Part shown: positions 34,261 through 47,184 of the stretch, piece after piece
How positions within the stretch are numbered: the stretch's first letter is position 1
Layout: each line of letters opens with the position of its first letter
Assembly: GCF_004664715.2 (NCBI RefSeq)
Contig: NC_051084.1
Coordinates: 62,075,334-62,139,333, forward strand
Direction: 5' to 3'
DNA length: 64,000 bases
Origin: Peromyscus leucopus
Taxonomy: Eukaryota; Chordata; Mammalia; Rodentia; Cricetidae
Translations under genes and position numbers: made by a program
The notes under the pieces: model-generated
Databases searched by the model: none
Told to the model about the DNA's origin: nothing
What the model saw: only the letters and a program-made list of their open reading frames with translations

Positions 34261-35639
34261 CAACTGTATACCACCCAGATAAGAAACACTACCCATTTCC
34301 CTTGCAGTGGCCTCTTTCTATTCCCAGATTTAAACCCGAGTATCCTCAGCTAAAGGGGGACCATGATTCAGACTCCTAGTGATATGAATTGATTTTTTTC
34401 TTCTTCTTATTTGATACAATGCAGTCACAGAGCACATAACTCTATTGTTCCTGGGTTTCTTTGGCACAATAATATGTCCATGAGCTTTGTCTGTCTTCTT
34501 GTGAGTAGTAATTTATTCTAGTCATTGTGTATTATCCCATTTTATGACTGTACCAAATATTTTCTCATGATCAAATTCTGTTTATTGAGTTCACAACAGA
34601 AATTGTTGGTATTTGGCAGTTTCTAACCATTTTTCTACCTTATTTTTCTCATTTGAAAAAAATCTGTATAGACTCTTGGAGCTTTAAAACTTATACTCAG
34701 AGCTCATGTAATTCGGCTCCCTACTTCAATGGGAAAAAAATATTCAGGCTTCAAGTGCCTTTCCCCTGAGCCATTGAGCAGAGAAGTGGAGTGCTCTGCA
34801 GGAGTTGTTCTTAGTCGGAGCTCCAGGAACTTGCAGCCCGTGTACTTCCCTGTGCTCTGCAGCAGTCTTGAATCTGGTAACAGATCTTTCACTTTGACTG
34901 TCCATTCAGGTGCTTCCCCCACCAGACATTATCCTTTATAAATCAACTGTTTACGTTAAGGTTCAAAGTAGGGTTTCATCATCACCTCTTTGTAGATGTA
35001 TCAGTGAACTTTGTATTTCCTCACCTGTCTTCCCCATTATCCATCACCTTTTGCCGCCACACCCCACGTTTTCTTACTACTTCCATCTTCCTTGCGTTCC
35101 CGTTGTCCTATCTTTTCAGACTCTCATTTCTTTAAGATCCCTTCACCCCAGACCCTGAAGGCAACTCCACAGCTTGCTCAATCACCAGCTTTCTATTCCT
35201 ATTTTGTCCATGCCCAGGATGGGATGATACCTCCCCTCGTGTAGGCAGTGTGATACATCCAGGAACCAGTGGACAGCCGCTCCTGTCTGGAGAACCTTTG
35301 CTTGCCCCTCGCTCCTTCCAGTTGTCCTGCTGCCTCTTTGTATATTTGTGATGTTTTTAACTCTTTATTTATTAGGAATAGAATCTGGTTGATGATAATG
35401 TTTTCATTTTCTTTTGATTTGTATACTAACTTTAATTATGCTGAGATTTTATTTGTTTCTCTTATTTGTTTCTATTTGTGGCCATTTTTCCTATTAGAGA
35501 TTTTTTGGAAAAAAAAAACTTTAATAGTTCTCAATTGTGCAACCATTTTTAAAAATGGAAAAGTTCAGAGCCGACAGCTTAGTTAAGTGGGTTTTGCTGA
35601 AGAGGTTTTTGTAGGAAAATCTAGAAAGAGTTATGTCTC

Positions 35640-36560
35640 ATTTTAGATATTTAAAAAAGATTTTTTTCTGTATTATCTGTAGAGAAGCTAACCTTTTTGA
35701 TGTGTTTTTCTGCATTTCAACACATGTATACATTTGTGTCACCACAACTCCCATAGTCAATATACAGAAGGGTTGTCTCAACCTCAGCTCCCCCAGGCTT
35801 CATCTCTCTGACCACATCCTCTACTGACTACTAATTCTGAGCCATCGCTAATCTACACTCTATTGGGAAGGTTTCTTGTTCAATAATTACATAAGTGGGA
35901 TCAAATGGTATGAAACCTTTTGGGACTGGTTTCTTTCATTGCCAAATGTGTTCAGGGATTCATTCAACTTATTATGTTCATTAATGTTTTATTCCTTATT
36001 GTTAATGAATTATATGCTACTGTACCAATGTAACATAGTTCTTTTTTTTTTTTTTTCATTCATTTGTTGAAAACCATTTGAATACTTTTCCAGATCTGGT
36101 GATAATAAACAGTTTGGTATAACCATTTCTGTAACATTTTTGTATGACTGTCCCTTCTCATTTCTGTAAGATAATTATCTAGCAATTAAATGGCTGTTTC
36201 ATGTGAGGTATGATGAGAAACTGCCAAAGTGGTCTCCATTGTAGCGATCCCATTGTGTATTCTATGATCAATATGTAAGCTTTAGTAGTTCCCCATTTTC
36301 ATAGGTACTTGATACTGACTTTTTTTTTTTAAAAAAAAACCCCAAATTCTAATAGATATATTGTATCTTATTTGCACTTCCCTACTTTACATAATTTTAA
36401 ACATTTTGAAATGTGGCTACTTAACATGCAGACATTTCACTTTAGAGATATGTCTTAATTTTTTCTTTGATTGGAATTTCTGTATTTTTGTTTTTGAGGT
36501 TTACAGTTTCTGTTTTCTAGACATAAGTTCTTTTTCATAAATATTAGTAGCATGTGTTTT
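35640..36560 (-). repeat. Ancient L1 3' UTR/ORF2 end, antisense
   Basis: 'accttttgggactggtttct', 'tcattgccaaatgtgttcag', 'tcattcatttgttgaaaacc' and 'gagaaactgccaaagtggtc' correspond to the antisense of an old mammalian L1 (L1M-like). It ends about 140 bp before the exon at 36700. Confidence 0.78.
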
Positions 36561-36699
36561 GTTGTTTCAACAATTTCAATATTGGCTTGCAGTTTTCTTG
36601 TTTTAATTATTTTTGCTTGTGCATGATGACTCCATTTCACATGATTGGTATTCTTACTTTGTTTTTTTGCTTTTCTTTTTGTTTTTTAAAAATTCACAG

Positions 36700-36832
36700 G
36701 GAAGTCTATGTATGTCAGCTGGAATTAAAACTCCCAAAAGATGGGAACTTATGATTTCTAATACAACTTTTGTTAATTTTGATCTGAAATGTGTGGCCAT
36801 CAGAACCTGTTCTGGCTGTTCCCAAGGACAGG
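36700..36832 (+). CDS. Pkhd1: Pkhd1 coding exon (likely human exon 47)
   Basis: This 133-nt exon (acceptor attcacag, donor CAGG|gtaagt) enters in phase 0 and leaves in phase 1. It reads [39 protein letters not shown] and CSQGQG, about residues 2451-2495. The human protein is almost identical as I recall it but reads NFDLINCV where this genome has NFDLKCV, an apparent one-codon in-frame deletion. Four Cys residues and sequon NTT are present. If the donor is not used, the frame stays open into the intron until 37071, which makes a misleading 152-codon ORF. Confidence 0.96.
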
Positions 36833-39068
36833 GTAAGTTGGAGCAGACTAGGCAGATGGTAAATAAGACTAGTGCTCAGGTGATTATGACAAACAGTGGT
36901 AAAGGCTTTGATGAGTCAGTGTTTCTTTCAGTTACAAGATTATATCAACAGAAACTGTTCAAGTTTCACAAAGGAACTCAGGAGCTAGGTGCTCACCGCA
37001 TGCCACCTGTAGTTCCCATCCTCTGTAATATGGTCTCAGTGACCATCACATCTATCATTATGTTTCTATGACTCATTTGGACTCTCAGCTTCATGAAACG
37101 GAGACATCTCTCTTGGCTAGTGCCTGTTTTTAAATTGGTACTTAGAAGAGAGACCGTTACCTAGAGAGAAGATCATTGGTAAGATGAATAAATGAAATTA
37201 GGTGGACGATGAACACATGGACACAAACTGACCTGCATACACACCACTGCCGAAAGATCCCAAGCCAGGGTACTTAAATGTTTTCAACAACTTGGTCTGT
37301 GATGTTTACAAAGAAAACAAGGGCAATTCTTGGTAACTTGTTAACTGCCACACAGGGCTTTGAGAAGTAACTCCTTGGAGGACTCATGGTTCAAGGTGAA
37401 AAGAGGCAGGGAACAATTTAGTCGATCTGATTGCTACAAACAGCCAAAACCAAGTAATTCAAGTAAATATGCTCTTGTGGTTTGAATCACCAATTTAGAT
37501 AATTGTTTGTTTTTTTTAATTAAATGAATAATCAGCAAGTCTCCACCTTACTATTTTTTTCCCTATATAAGCAGAGCCAAAGATTGGGGGATTTTAGTTT
37601 GGGAGACAGTCATAGGAATATTAAAATGCCCTATGGCAAACACTTCAGTTCATAGTTCTCCAATTCCCTGATGATTTCACATCATTTATCAGACACTGAA
37701 AAAAAGATCTCTTGTCACTGGATGATGCTGGGTGAATAAGCTTTCCATTTGTTTAAAAATTGTCTATTATAGGATCTACATAGGGATCTAGAGAGTACAA
37801 TCAGGAAGAACACATACTTCTTTAAAAATGAATATCTGAGAACATAATTTCCAAAGGACGCTGAGAGCAGTCTTGGTGAAGTGAACAGAGTCAATGAAGG
37901 ACGAGGGGTGGGTGTACTTTGGAGAAGTGACTCTCCTGGGCATCACAGGGTAGATAGAAAACTGAAACAGCAAAGGATGATTTCTAGGTATTATAAATAA
38001 CGTAGGCAAAGTCTTAGAGATTTTATACATCAGGTTTTGCTTGGGAAATGAGACATCAGGCCAACATAAGAAAATTATGGAGGTGAGGGTATTACTAAGT
38101 CTTATGCATTACAAAATATGGAATTAAGAAGTCTTTCACACATGGCTTGCTTCGCTGCATGTAATCCACTGATCAGCAGAGTGAAAATACTACATCTGTG
38201 TGAATCTTGTTCTCACTTATTTTGTGTATTTTCTGTAGTTTATAACGTGTGTAACACAACAGGATGCAATGTATGTGTTGGGTGTTGTATACTTTTCCCT
38301 TTCAGTGATAGGGATGTATGATATAAACATATTCGTAGGTAGGTGGGCTGGTGATGGTGGTGAGTGACATCAGAGAATGTGCTGAGAGGTGTGGCCAGAA
38401 GCTAATATTTACAAAGTGTGTTCCTAACACTACTTATTCTAATGGTTAATAGAATGTTGGTTTTGTTAGTAAGTATAATAAAAAAATTAAAGTATAAGCC
38501 TCACAGTTTGAGGTATTATCGATGGGGTCAGGCTTATGACAGAGTAATGGAAGCTGAAAGATTGAGAGACTATAGTGTGACATCGTTAGTGTTTAGGGAA
38601 CTAACACTTGTTGTTTATGTTTCTTAATAGAAGAGCACCCCCCATCTTATGATTGGTATTTGGGGCTATTGTTTTGTGATCTAGAAAATTCTGTTCATTG
38701 TAGGAAATTTAACAGCATCTCTTTGCCATTCTCTCCAGTTGCCAGTAGCACCACCAATGTGACAGTTGTGACAGTCAATAATAACTCAAAAGAATGTCAG
38801 TTGTCTCTTGGAAAGTAAAATAACCCCCGGAACAAAAATCACTGCCCTACGAAATAAACTGAACGATGGCTGGCCATGCTGCCTTTGGCCCCCAGTATCT
38901 TTGCACATGGATACTGACATAAGGGAGCACTTGTGCTCTTTTTTCTTTTGTGGATGACTGAATGAATTATAAAATTATAGAACATAAAGTACTAAAAGGA
39001 ATCTTGTGAATTTAGTTTCATAATAACGGATTCATGTCATGTGTAACAGTCTGTCTTCTAATTTACAG
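36833..39068 (+). other. Intron, 2.2 kb
   Basis: Mostly unremarkable. A MER5A-like DNA-transposon fragment lies at 38735-38855. No microsatellite longer than a few units and no SINE were recognised. Confidence 0.7.
38735..38855 (+). mobile_element. MER5A-like hAT DNA transposon remnant
   Basis: 'gacagttgtgacagtcaata', 'gtcagttgtctcttggaaag' and 'taacccccggaacaaaaatc' followed by actgcc match the 3' half of MER5A, an ancient non-autonomous hAT-Charlie element. Confidence 0.65.
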
Positions 39069-39315
39069 GTGGATTTACTGTGAAGACCAGGGAATTGAAG
39101 TTTGAAAACTCTCCAAATTTAGTAGCATTTCCATTTCCTCATGCAGCAGTTTTGGAAGACTTGGATGGGTCCTTGTCTGGGAAAAATGGAAGTCATATTC
39201 TTGCTTCTATGGAAACTCTCTCAGATACATGCTTGGCCAATGCAAGCTTCAGTCATATTGTCCCTGGCAGCATCTGTGGGGAAGGTGTTCTCTTTCATCG
39301 TATGTCTATTGGTTT
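39069..39315 (+). CDS. Pkhd1: Pkhd1 coding exon (likely human exon 48)
   Basis: At 247 nt this is the longest exon here (acceptor atttacag, donor TT|gtaagt). It enters in phase 1 and leaves in phase 2. It reads [60 protein letters not shown] and ends [14 protein letters not shown], about residues 2495-2578. [17 protein letters not shown] and [10 protein letters not shown] match human as I recall. Sequons NGS and NAS occur. Read-through of the donor would meet TAA at 39317-39319 immediately. It precedes the 19.7-kb intron. Confidence 0.96.
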
Positions 39316-40607
39316 GTAAGTAGCATTAACTACACGTCTTAGCTTGTCAATGGGCATGTACATACCACTCCATCAAGCTTAAGCTTATGGAAGGGAAATT
39401 GTTTTTCTGATGAGTTGAAGTACATATTTCCTTAAAAGTGAAGTGGGACTAACGTTGACCACTGTGAAATCAGGAACTTATGGTGGTTTTAGGTTGACTC
39501 AAGTGGTAGCTGTCAATGTCTTTGGATCAGCTGTCATAGCCCATGACTGCTTATTGACAGTTTGAGTCAACAATCTCTTCTTTAAAAGACTCACAACCAA
39601 CAAAATATTTGAAATTTATTTAAATGAAGAGTATTATTTTAAAAATTCCAATAATGCCATCCTCATTTATATACATGCACTTTCCCCAAGCTCTTTTTAA
39701 GTGCTCAGAGTGCTTCAGGGGAGCAATTGCTGATGTCTTCTCTCACGTGCCAGGTTGCTTCACTCTAGTTCATTTTCCTTGTTAATTTCATGAACTATTG
39801 GATTCGTACAATACATTTCCTATTAATATTGGATCAAGGACTCCTTGGTTATGCTACTCAAACTACCATTAAGTCAGCAGCTGGGCTGTTTATAATGCAT
39901 AATAGGATTGCTTCTGCCCTCTTTAATTTCCAGGTAATGATTGCAGAGTGTCTGAGGTTCTCCCTTTTACCTATTGCAAATGCATTGTATATATTTAGCC
40001 ACACTTATTTCCTCCCTTTAAGTGTCCCAACTCCATGAATATTAAGCCAAGTAATTCCGTCAGACCACATTGGCAACTTATTTGAATCAGTGTGCTCTAG
40101 AGGGTGAGAACGGCGGAGGCCAGGCTTGTACTAGCTGCACACTGAGTGCATAGAGAAGCACGTTTTCTCCTTCTCTTTTGGAAGGCTTAAAAATAGAGAT
40201 ATCTGTGAATAGTCCAAATATTTTTTCTCTCTGCTTTCCAAAGTAGTCTTTATTTTCTCTACTGTGAAGGGGCTCCAAATCCCACCAAGTAACATAAGAG
40301 TGAGAGAGGGGGATATTTTCACTTCTAATTTTGCTTGTGCTGAGAACATTTTTTTTCTTCATTCTCAGGAATGTAGCCTGATTTTCATTACCATCATCCT
40401 GCTTTTACAAAACCTGGCTTTAAGGAATGTTTGGGGGAATCTATGAAAGTTAGTGTTCTCTTTCTTACGTGATTTTTCCACTCTATATGATGATAATAAG
40501 AGATTTGTAGTGAAGAGGAGCATCGTGCGCTTGTATGATATTTCTCTGTAGGCATTTGTCAAACTCCTTCTAAAATGACTTTCTTTAAGGATTGCTTAGG
40601 TTATCTC

Positions 40608-40608
<1 letters not shown>

Positions 40609-40658
<50 letters not shown>
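40609..40658. repeat. (TG)n microsatellite
   Basis: About 25 perfect TG units. Confidence 0.98.
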
Positions 40659-40660
<2 letters not shown>

Positions 40661-42111
40661 TGGAGGGTGGGCATTGTGGTAGTGAAGGCTCTTCTGAGCT
40701 TCAGCCTTGTCACAGTATCTGTTCTTGGAGATCTCCAGGGCTGTGTAGCCTTTTGCCACAGAAGCAGGTCATGGTTGTCCTAGTCTGGATCTCATGACAG
40801 CCATCAGGTTGTTTTCTAAGTAGATTCCAAAGACTCCTGGGAGGGTGAAATACTCACCTTTTTAAATTTTATTTAAAGGCATCTCCTCCCGAGTTTCAAA
40901 ATATAAAATCCCATGTCCCGGAAGCCTCTTTAGTACCATGAAATCCGAGAAGATTCATTGCTTTTCTACCCAGACTTCTATTTTAAAATTTCAAATGCAC
41001 TCACAGGTCTAGGCACAAATGCTCAGCTGTCACAAATGAGTTCTAGGGAAGCCCCAGCATGCTCCCAGTGGTGTTTTGGCCCTTGTACCCTCACTAAAAG
41101 AAGACTGTTGGATTCTAGGAGCTGTGAAGCCCAGCAATTCAAAGCGGTCTATGGGCTAGCACACAGCAGCAATGGGAAACTCTAGAAATGTAACAGACCT
41201 TCAGTCTGGACCTCAGACGTCCCAAATGAGAAAGCCCAGGTGATACACAGGAACCCTCGGGCAGCCCTGCTCCCAGGTCCTTCTAATTATACACTCGTGC
41301 TTCTACCCCTCCCTCTTTGTGCTCAGTGGCTTGATCTTTGTCCCAGAGCATTATAACCTCATTAGGAACATGTCAGTGCTAATGAGCAATTTGAATTCAG
41401 CTTAGATACAAAGTTTGTTGTGTTTCATGAAGAAAGGATTAATTTGTTGTGCTATTTACCCTGGGGCAAGTGCTGCTGTCTTTACTTTCAACTGTTACCC
41501 CCTTCTCTCAGCAAGCGGTCCCCAGAGGGCAAGGAGTGAGGCTCTATATTCCTGCACAAACAAAGCCCCGCTCTCCTCCCCCTTGCCGAACTCTAGTACT
41601 TGGGTTATTTCTTTTCTGTCGGGCCCATCTCTGGCTGCTCTTCACTCTACACCAGTTCTTTGTTTGATGTGAGTGACTTCAGAATCCTGCTTCGCAATGT
41701 CTTCCTTATACCTGACTGAAGCCCACGTCTGTGGCAGAGGCTTTCCTAGACTCGGTGACACAACACCAGCAGTTTGGTTGACAGAAGCAAGTAAATACTT
41801 GAAGTTGGTCATAATACCCAAAGTCCAAGTGAAGAGCAAATGGCTGCCCTGTACAAGGCAGAGGCAAGTTTATCATTTGTTAAGTGACAACATGCTTCAT
41901 CTTCATGCTGCTTCTTATGTTGTTGGTGTCGTGGGAAAGTGTTTATTCCCAAGCACCTGCTCTAGCAGTATTCTTCCAGGAACCCCAGGATGCTGATGTC
42001 AATTCAGGACCTTATCTTAGACTATTATGTCAATGACCATTTCCCCCCATGGGCCCCTAGTGATGAAAGGGACCACGGGATTGTGGGAGTTTCTTTAAAA
42101 AATTTTTGAAA

Positions 42112-42280
42112 TTACATTCTTATTTATTTATTGTGTGCGGAGGAGGACACGTGTGCATGCCACAGTACATGTATGGAGGTCAGAGGAAAATGCCCTACCA
42201 CGTAAGTTCCTGGAATTGGACTTAGATTTTTCAGACTTGGTAGCAGCAACCTTTGCCCACTGAGCCATCTTGGCTCCTGT
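42112..42280 (-). repeat. B3-like SINE, antisense
   Basis: 'acacgtgtgcatgccacagt', 'atgtatggaggtcagaggaa' and 'cccactgagccatcttggct' match an antisense B2/B3. Confidence 0.8.
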
Positions 42281-42411
42281 ACCCTGCTTTTATTCTTATC
42301 TCCAGATTTGCATACATAATTTCCTCTGCTTGTATGTATAATTACACAGAAGTATAATGCTGTCTATAGTGTGTGTTTGTGTGAGCATGTGTGCATGGAT
42401 GCTTTTAGATC

Positions 42412-42860
42412 TTCTTTTTAAATGTTTTTATTAGCTCTTTGAGAATTTCCTACAATCTATTTTGATCATTTTCACCCTCCTTCTTGGAACTTCTTCAAAA
42501 TCTTCCTTGTCTCCTGTTGAGTCTAGTTTGTGCTGACCTTCTACTCTGGTGATGGGGCTTTTCCTAGAGTGTGATTGACATGCCGGGTGTCACTCCATTG
42601 AAGAAATCTAGCTTTCCCTTGCCCAGCATCAATCCATCGCCAATAGCTCCTCAGCTAGGGATGGGATTGATGTGTACCCCCTCTCTTCTATGATGGCATC
42701 GTGTCTGGCTTGAACTTACACAGATCACATTCATGTCCTCACAGTCTCTGTGAACTCATATGTCCATCTACCATGTTGTCTTTGCAAAACACCATTTCCT
42801 TGACGTCATCCACCACCCCCTTCGCTGTCCTTTAAATGCTGCTGTCTTTGGAGGACCTGT
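42412..42860 (-). repeat. Lx-type L1 3' UTR, antisense
   Basis: 'tttgagaatttcctacaatc', 'caatagctcctcagctaggg' and 'ccatctaccatgttgtcttt' match the antisense of an old rodent L1 3' UTR. Confidence 0.8.
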
Positions 42861-43554
42861 GAATCTTTCTTTTCCTTCAAGCACATGTGTGCTTCCTAAG
42901 CCACCCTAGTTATTTTCACATGTAGTGATGATTCCCCAATGTTTCTTTTAGTTAAACTGCACTTTAATTTGCATTGGCTGATATGTTAGTCACTAGGCAC
43001 ACACGGTTACTGAACATTTGAAATATGGCTACTATAAATTGAGACGTGCTCTAAGGATACATTATACACTATATTTCTAAGATGTTATGAAAACATAATA
43101 GTACAAGCTTCAACAAGTTGCTGTTACTGGTGAAGCTGAGATGCTGTTTAGGATATATTGAGTTACTCTGGTTAAAATGACTTTCAGTGCTCCTTTTCAC
43201 TTTTTAAATGAAAGTAGCTACTACAGAATTTTAAATGAGAGAGACCTATGGCTGGTGTTTGTGGGTCATTTCTATTTCAACTAAGCAATTCAGTATTTCC
43301 ACTTGTGTCTTTCACATCTATTTCAAACTCAGTGTGTCTGTATGGACTAAAGTTTTTACTTCACAGACCTGCTCCTCCCTGGGTGTTTAGGACCCCGTTA
43401 AGGAAAATGCTGGTCTTAACCAAACACACATGTTATCTTCAGTTGCCTTTTTATTTATTTTGTCCCCTCAATTGACTACCAGCTTCCTTCCCTCCCTCCT
43501 CCATCTCTCTCTCCCCACTCATTCTTTCCTACTTCTTCATTATTTCTTTTTTCC

Positions 43555-44420
43555 TTTAAAAATTTTTTTTTTCATTTTACATATTAACCACAATTTCCTC
43601 TCTCTCCCCTCCTCCTACCCCTCTTCCACTTTCCCCCTACCCCACCCCTATCCACACCTCCAAAAGGGTAAGGCCTCCCATGGGGAGTCAACAAAGCCTG
43701 GCACATTCTGTTGATTCAGGACCAAACCCCTCCCAGCTGCATTGAGGCTGAGAAAGGTATCCCTCCATAGGGAAGAGGCCCCAAAAAGCCAGTTCACACA
43801 CTAGAGATAAATCCTGGTCCCACTGCCAGGGGCCGCATAAATACCCAAGCCACAAAACTGTCACTCACATTCAGAGGGCCTAGTTCTATCCTATGCAGGT
43901 TCCCTAGCTTTCAGTCCAGAGTTCATGAGCTCCCACCAGCTCAGTTCAGCTGTCTCTGTAGGTTTCCCCATCATGATCCTGACCCCCTTGCTCATGTAAT
44001 CCCTCCTCCCTCTCTTTATCTGGACTTCAGGAGCTGGGCCCAGTGCTTGGCTGTGGATCTCTGCATCTGCTTCCATCAGTTAAGGGATGAAGGCTCTATG
44101 ATGATGGCTAGGCTATTCATCCATCTGATTATAGGGGAAGGCCAGTTCATGTACCCTCTCCAGTATTGCTAGACTTGGCTGGGATCATCCTTGTGGATTC
44201 CTGGGAGTTTCCCTAGCACCAGGTTTCTCTCTAACCTCATAATGGCCCCCTCTATCAGGATATCTCTTTCCTTGTTCTCCCTCTCTGTCCCTCCCCCAGC
44301 TCAACCATCCTGTTCCCTCATGTTCTCATCCCCCCACCTGTCCCCATGCTCCCAGTTTACTCATACAATGAGGAGACACATGTCGTTCTACCTTATCCTC
44401 CTTCTATAAAAAAATTTAAG
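43555..44420 (-). repeat. Rodent L1 3' UTR, antisense
   Basis: A T-rich start, C/T-rich 'ctctctcccctcctcctacc', 'ggtaaggcctcccatgggga', 'acaaagcctggcacattctg' and 'gttcatgagctcccaccagc' are the complement of a muroid L1 3' region. Confidence 0.85.
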
Positions 44421-44576
44421 TAAGCACACAACATAATGGTGTATTATAATATTTCCATATATGTGTCTACTTACATTTTGCTTTTATTCATTGCCCCCTG
44501 CCCACCCTCAAGCCTGACATCAGTCTGTCCTGGTGCTGGTCCCCTTCTTCACTTCAAATAGCCACCCTGACTCAGT

Positions 44577-44925
44577 TAGCTTTCTGTTGCTGTGATTAGA
44601 CACTGTGAGCAAGGCAACTTGAAGAGAGTATTTATTTGTAACACAGGGTTAACAACATCTGTGACCAATATGGTAGGTAGCGTGGCAGCAGGCAGGCAGG
44701 CATGGCACCAATAAGTACTAAGAGTTTACAACTTGATCCATAAGCATGAGACAGAGACATCTAGCCAGTAAGGCCTGGGCTTTTGAAACTGCAAAATGAC
44801 ACACCTCCTCCAGCAAGGCCACACCTCCCAGTCCTTGCCAAACTCTTCCACCAATTGAGGACCAAGCATTAAAATACATGCTCCTATGGGGACCATTATC
44901 ATTCAAACAACCATCCAACCCTTTG
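44577..44925 (-). repeat. Rodent interspersed repeat, antisense
   Basis: 'tttctgttgctgtgattaga', 'gcaaggccacacctcccagt' and 'gaccaagcattaaaatacat' match the group at 21273-21592. Confidence 0.75.
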
Positions 44926-45026
44926 GTTTTCATGTTGTAAGTGTTTCATTAGCTTCTTTTTTCCTCTCATCCCCCTGTTATGATTTTTATCTTTGATTTC
45001 ATGGTTCCCTTTGTAGTTTCAAAAAA

Positions 45027-45068
<42 letters not shown>

Positions 45069-46060
45069 ATGCACATGGACACACAGGTTTAGATTTAGAT
45101 GTAGATTCTGCATGTGTGATGAATCCTGTAGGGTTTGTCCTAAGTCAGTCTTACTTCATTTAACATAATAATCCTTAATTCCATGCATTTTCCTGAGACT
45201 ATCATGATTTCATTTTTCCTCACTGCTGAATAAAATTCCATTGTATGTATTACTTTTTATTTACTCATTCATCTTTAGATAGGCATCTAGGTTGATTTAG
45301 TTTCTTAGCTAATGTGACCCCTATATTCATAAGCATGGATGTGCAAATGTCTCTGCAATGATGACTTATAATCCTTTAGGTCTATACCCAGGAGTGGTAT
45401 AGGTAGATAGATCATATGGTAGTTATAGTTTTGTTTTGGTGAGGAACCTCCACAGTGACTTTCATCGTGGCCATACCAATTTAACGTTCCCACTGGCAGT
45501 GAAGGCAGGTCTTTCTTCACTAATCACCTGCACTTGTTCCTGGTTGTTATCTTGATGACAGTCATTCTGATTACTTCTGATTACTGTAAGATGAAATCTC
45601 AAAGTGGTTTTAATTTTAGGTATTAGCCTAGGGATTGAGGATGTTGAAGACATTTTCATTGTTTTATTGGCCATTTGTATTTTTTTCAGAGAACTGTCAT
45701 TTTAGTTAGTTGTTCCAATTATTTATTAAATGATTTATTTTCATTTCTCTTTATAGCATTTTAACAAAATTCTTTGCATATTCTAGATATTGATGCCTTG
45801 CCTGAACCATAGTTGGCAAGTTCCCCCACCCCCAAATAAAGGCTATATCATTACTCTGGTGATTTTCCTTTCCTTTTTCTCTTTCTTTCTTCTTTCCTTT
45901 CTTTTTTTTGTGCAAAAGATTTTAAAGTTTATGTAATGTATTTTGAATTGTTTTTTGCTTGGTGTGAGTGTGTGTGCATGTGTGTGTATGTGTATGTGTG
46001 TGTGCGCATGTGTATGTGTGTATCTAGTTTCATTTTCCTACATTTGAATAACCAGGTCGA
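44926..46060 (-). repeat. L1 ORF2 end and 3' UTR, antisense (3' half of an inverted L1)
   Basis: Antisense motifs of L1 ORF2 and 3' UTR: 'cctcactgctgaataaaatt', 'ggtctatacccaggagtggt', 'ttcccactggcagtgaaggc' and 'tctagatattgatgccttgc'. It abuts the sense segment 46061-47035. (CA)n at 45029-45067 and a CTTT-rich stretch at 45870-45910 are embedded. Confidence 0.8.
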
Positions 46061-46808
46061 GTAGAACTATTTTTTGAAGACATAAGAACAGAAATCACAT
46101 GATCATCGCAATCCATGTAGAAAAAAACCTGTGATAGAGTTCACTACCTCTTCATGATAAAAATCTTTGAAAAATTTAGAAGTAGAAGGAGCATATTTCA
46201 ATGTAATACACTTGCCAGACTTGTATTCAACATTATAGTAAATGGTAAAAATGCTAAAAAACATTTTTTCTGAAATTAGAAATGGGGTAATGTATTTTTT
46301 TCAAAATAGTGGTGAAAATCTTAGCTAGAAAAATTGGGTAAGAGAAAGAATAAGAGTTATACAAACAGGAATAAACTACCCTGGAAGTATTTTTGCCTGC
46401 AAATGGCATGAGCCTCTAATTAAAGGTCCCTGTAGACTCTGGCAGAAAACTCAACAGGCCTGATAAAATCTCTCAGTACTGGATATAAGATAATAAACTT
46501 TGTAAGGAAGAAAAGAAGAAAGCAAATCCCATTCACAATAGCTATAACAATGCCCAGCAATATATCTAGCCAGGAAAGTGAAAGACCTCTACAGTGAAAA
46601 CTTTAAGATACTTAAAAAAGGCAACCAAGAAGACTTCAGAAGAGGAAAATATCTCCCATACCTATGTATTAGCAGAGTTAGTATTGTAAAAGTGATTAAA
46701 TTTCCAAAAGTGATCTACTGATTCAATATAATCCCCATTTACATTTCAAAGATATTCTTAAAGAACTAGAAAAAGATTGTAAAATTCATGTAGGAACACA
46801 CACACACA

Positions 46809-46854
<46 letters not shown>

Positions 46855-47035
46855 CCAAAGCAATCCTAAGCAGAGTGAGGAAAAATGGAGCAATCAATAC
46901 ATGACCTCAAACTATGCTAGTAACACAAACTACATTGTATTAGCACAAACACATGTAGAATAATGGAATAGAAGAAAGTACCCAGAAGTAATCCCACAGT
47001 TACAAACACTTAATTTTCAAAACATATATTGATAT
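46061..47035 (+). repeat. L1 ORF2 reverse-transcriptase part, sense (5' half of an inverted L1)
   Basis: Sense ORF2 motifs: 'aaatcacatgatcatcgcaa', 'caatcctaagcagagtgagg', 'gacctcaaactatgctagta' and 'aataatggaatagaagaaag'. The frame is broken by many changes. (CA)n at 46796-46853 is embedded. Confidence 0.82.
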
Positions 47036-47046
47036 AAACATTGCTT

Positions 47047-47180
47047 TATCCCTTCCCCTCCCCTTTCTTCCCCTCTCCTCCCCTCTTACCTCTGCTACTT
47101 CTCTCTCCTCCTCTCCCTTCCTCTCTCTTCTCCTCTTTTTACTTTATTCTACCCACCTTCTTTCCTGTCCCCTTCCCATT
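47047..47180. repeat. Pyrimidine-rich (CCCT)n-like tract
   Basis: A long C/T-biased stretch (cccttcccctcccctttctt...) leading into an antisense B1. Confidence 0.85.
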
Positions 47181-47184
47181 TTTT

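Larger units (their letters stand above)
28612..36699 (+). other. Intron, 8.1 kb
   Basis: It contains an old B1-like fragment (28910-29025), two antisense rodent repeats (29805-30115, 30395-30640), an antisense B1 (30828-30979), antisense Lx L1 3' UTR pieces (33594-33780, 33885-34260) with (CA)n, and a long ancient antisense L1 (35640-36560). 31050-33590 and 34270-35630 are AT-rich with nothing I could name. Confidence 0.7.

Noticed and set aside
36613..37071. 152-codon + strand ORF, the longest open frame
   Set aside because: It is the 133-nt exon at 36700-36832 with intron on both sides. The upstream part precedes the acceptor and the downstream part follows a consensus donor that joins in frame to the next exon.
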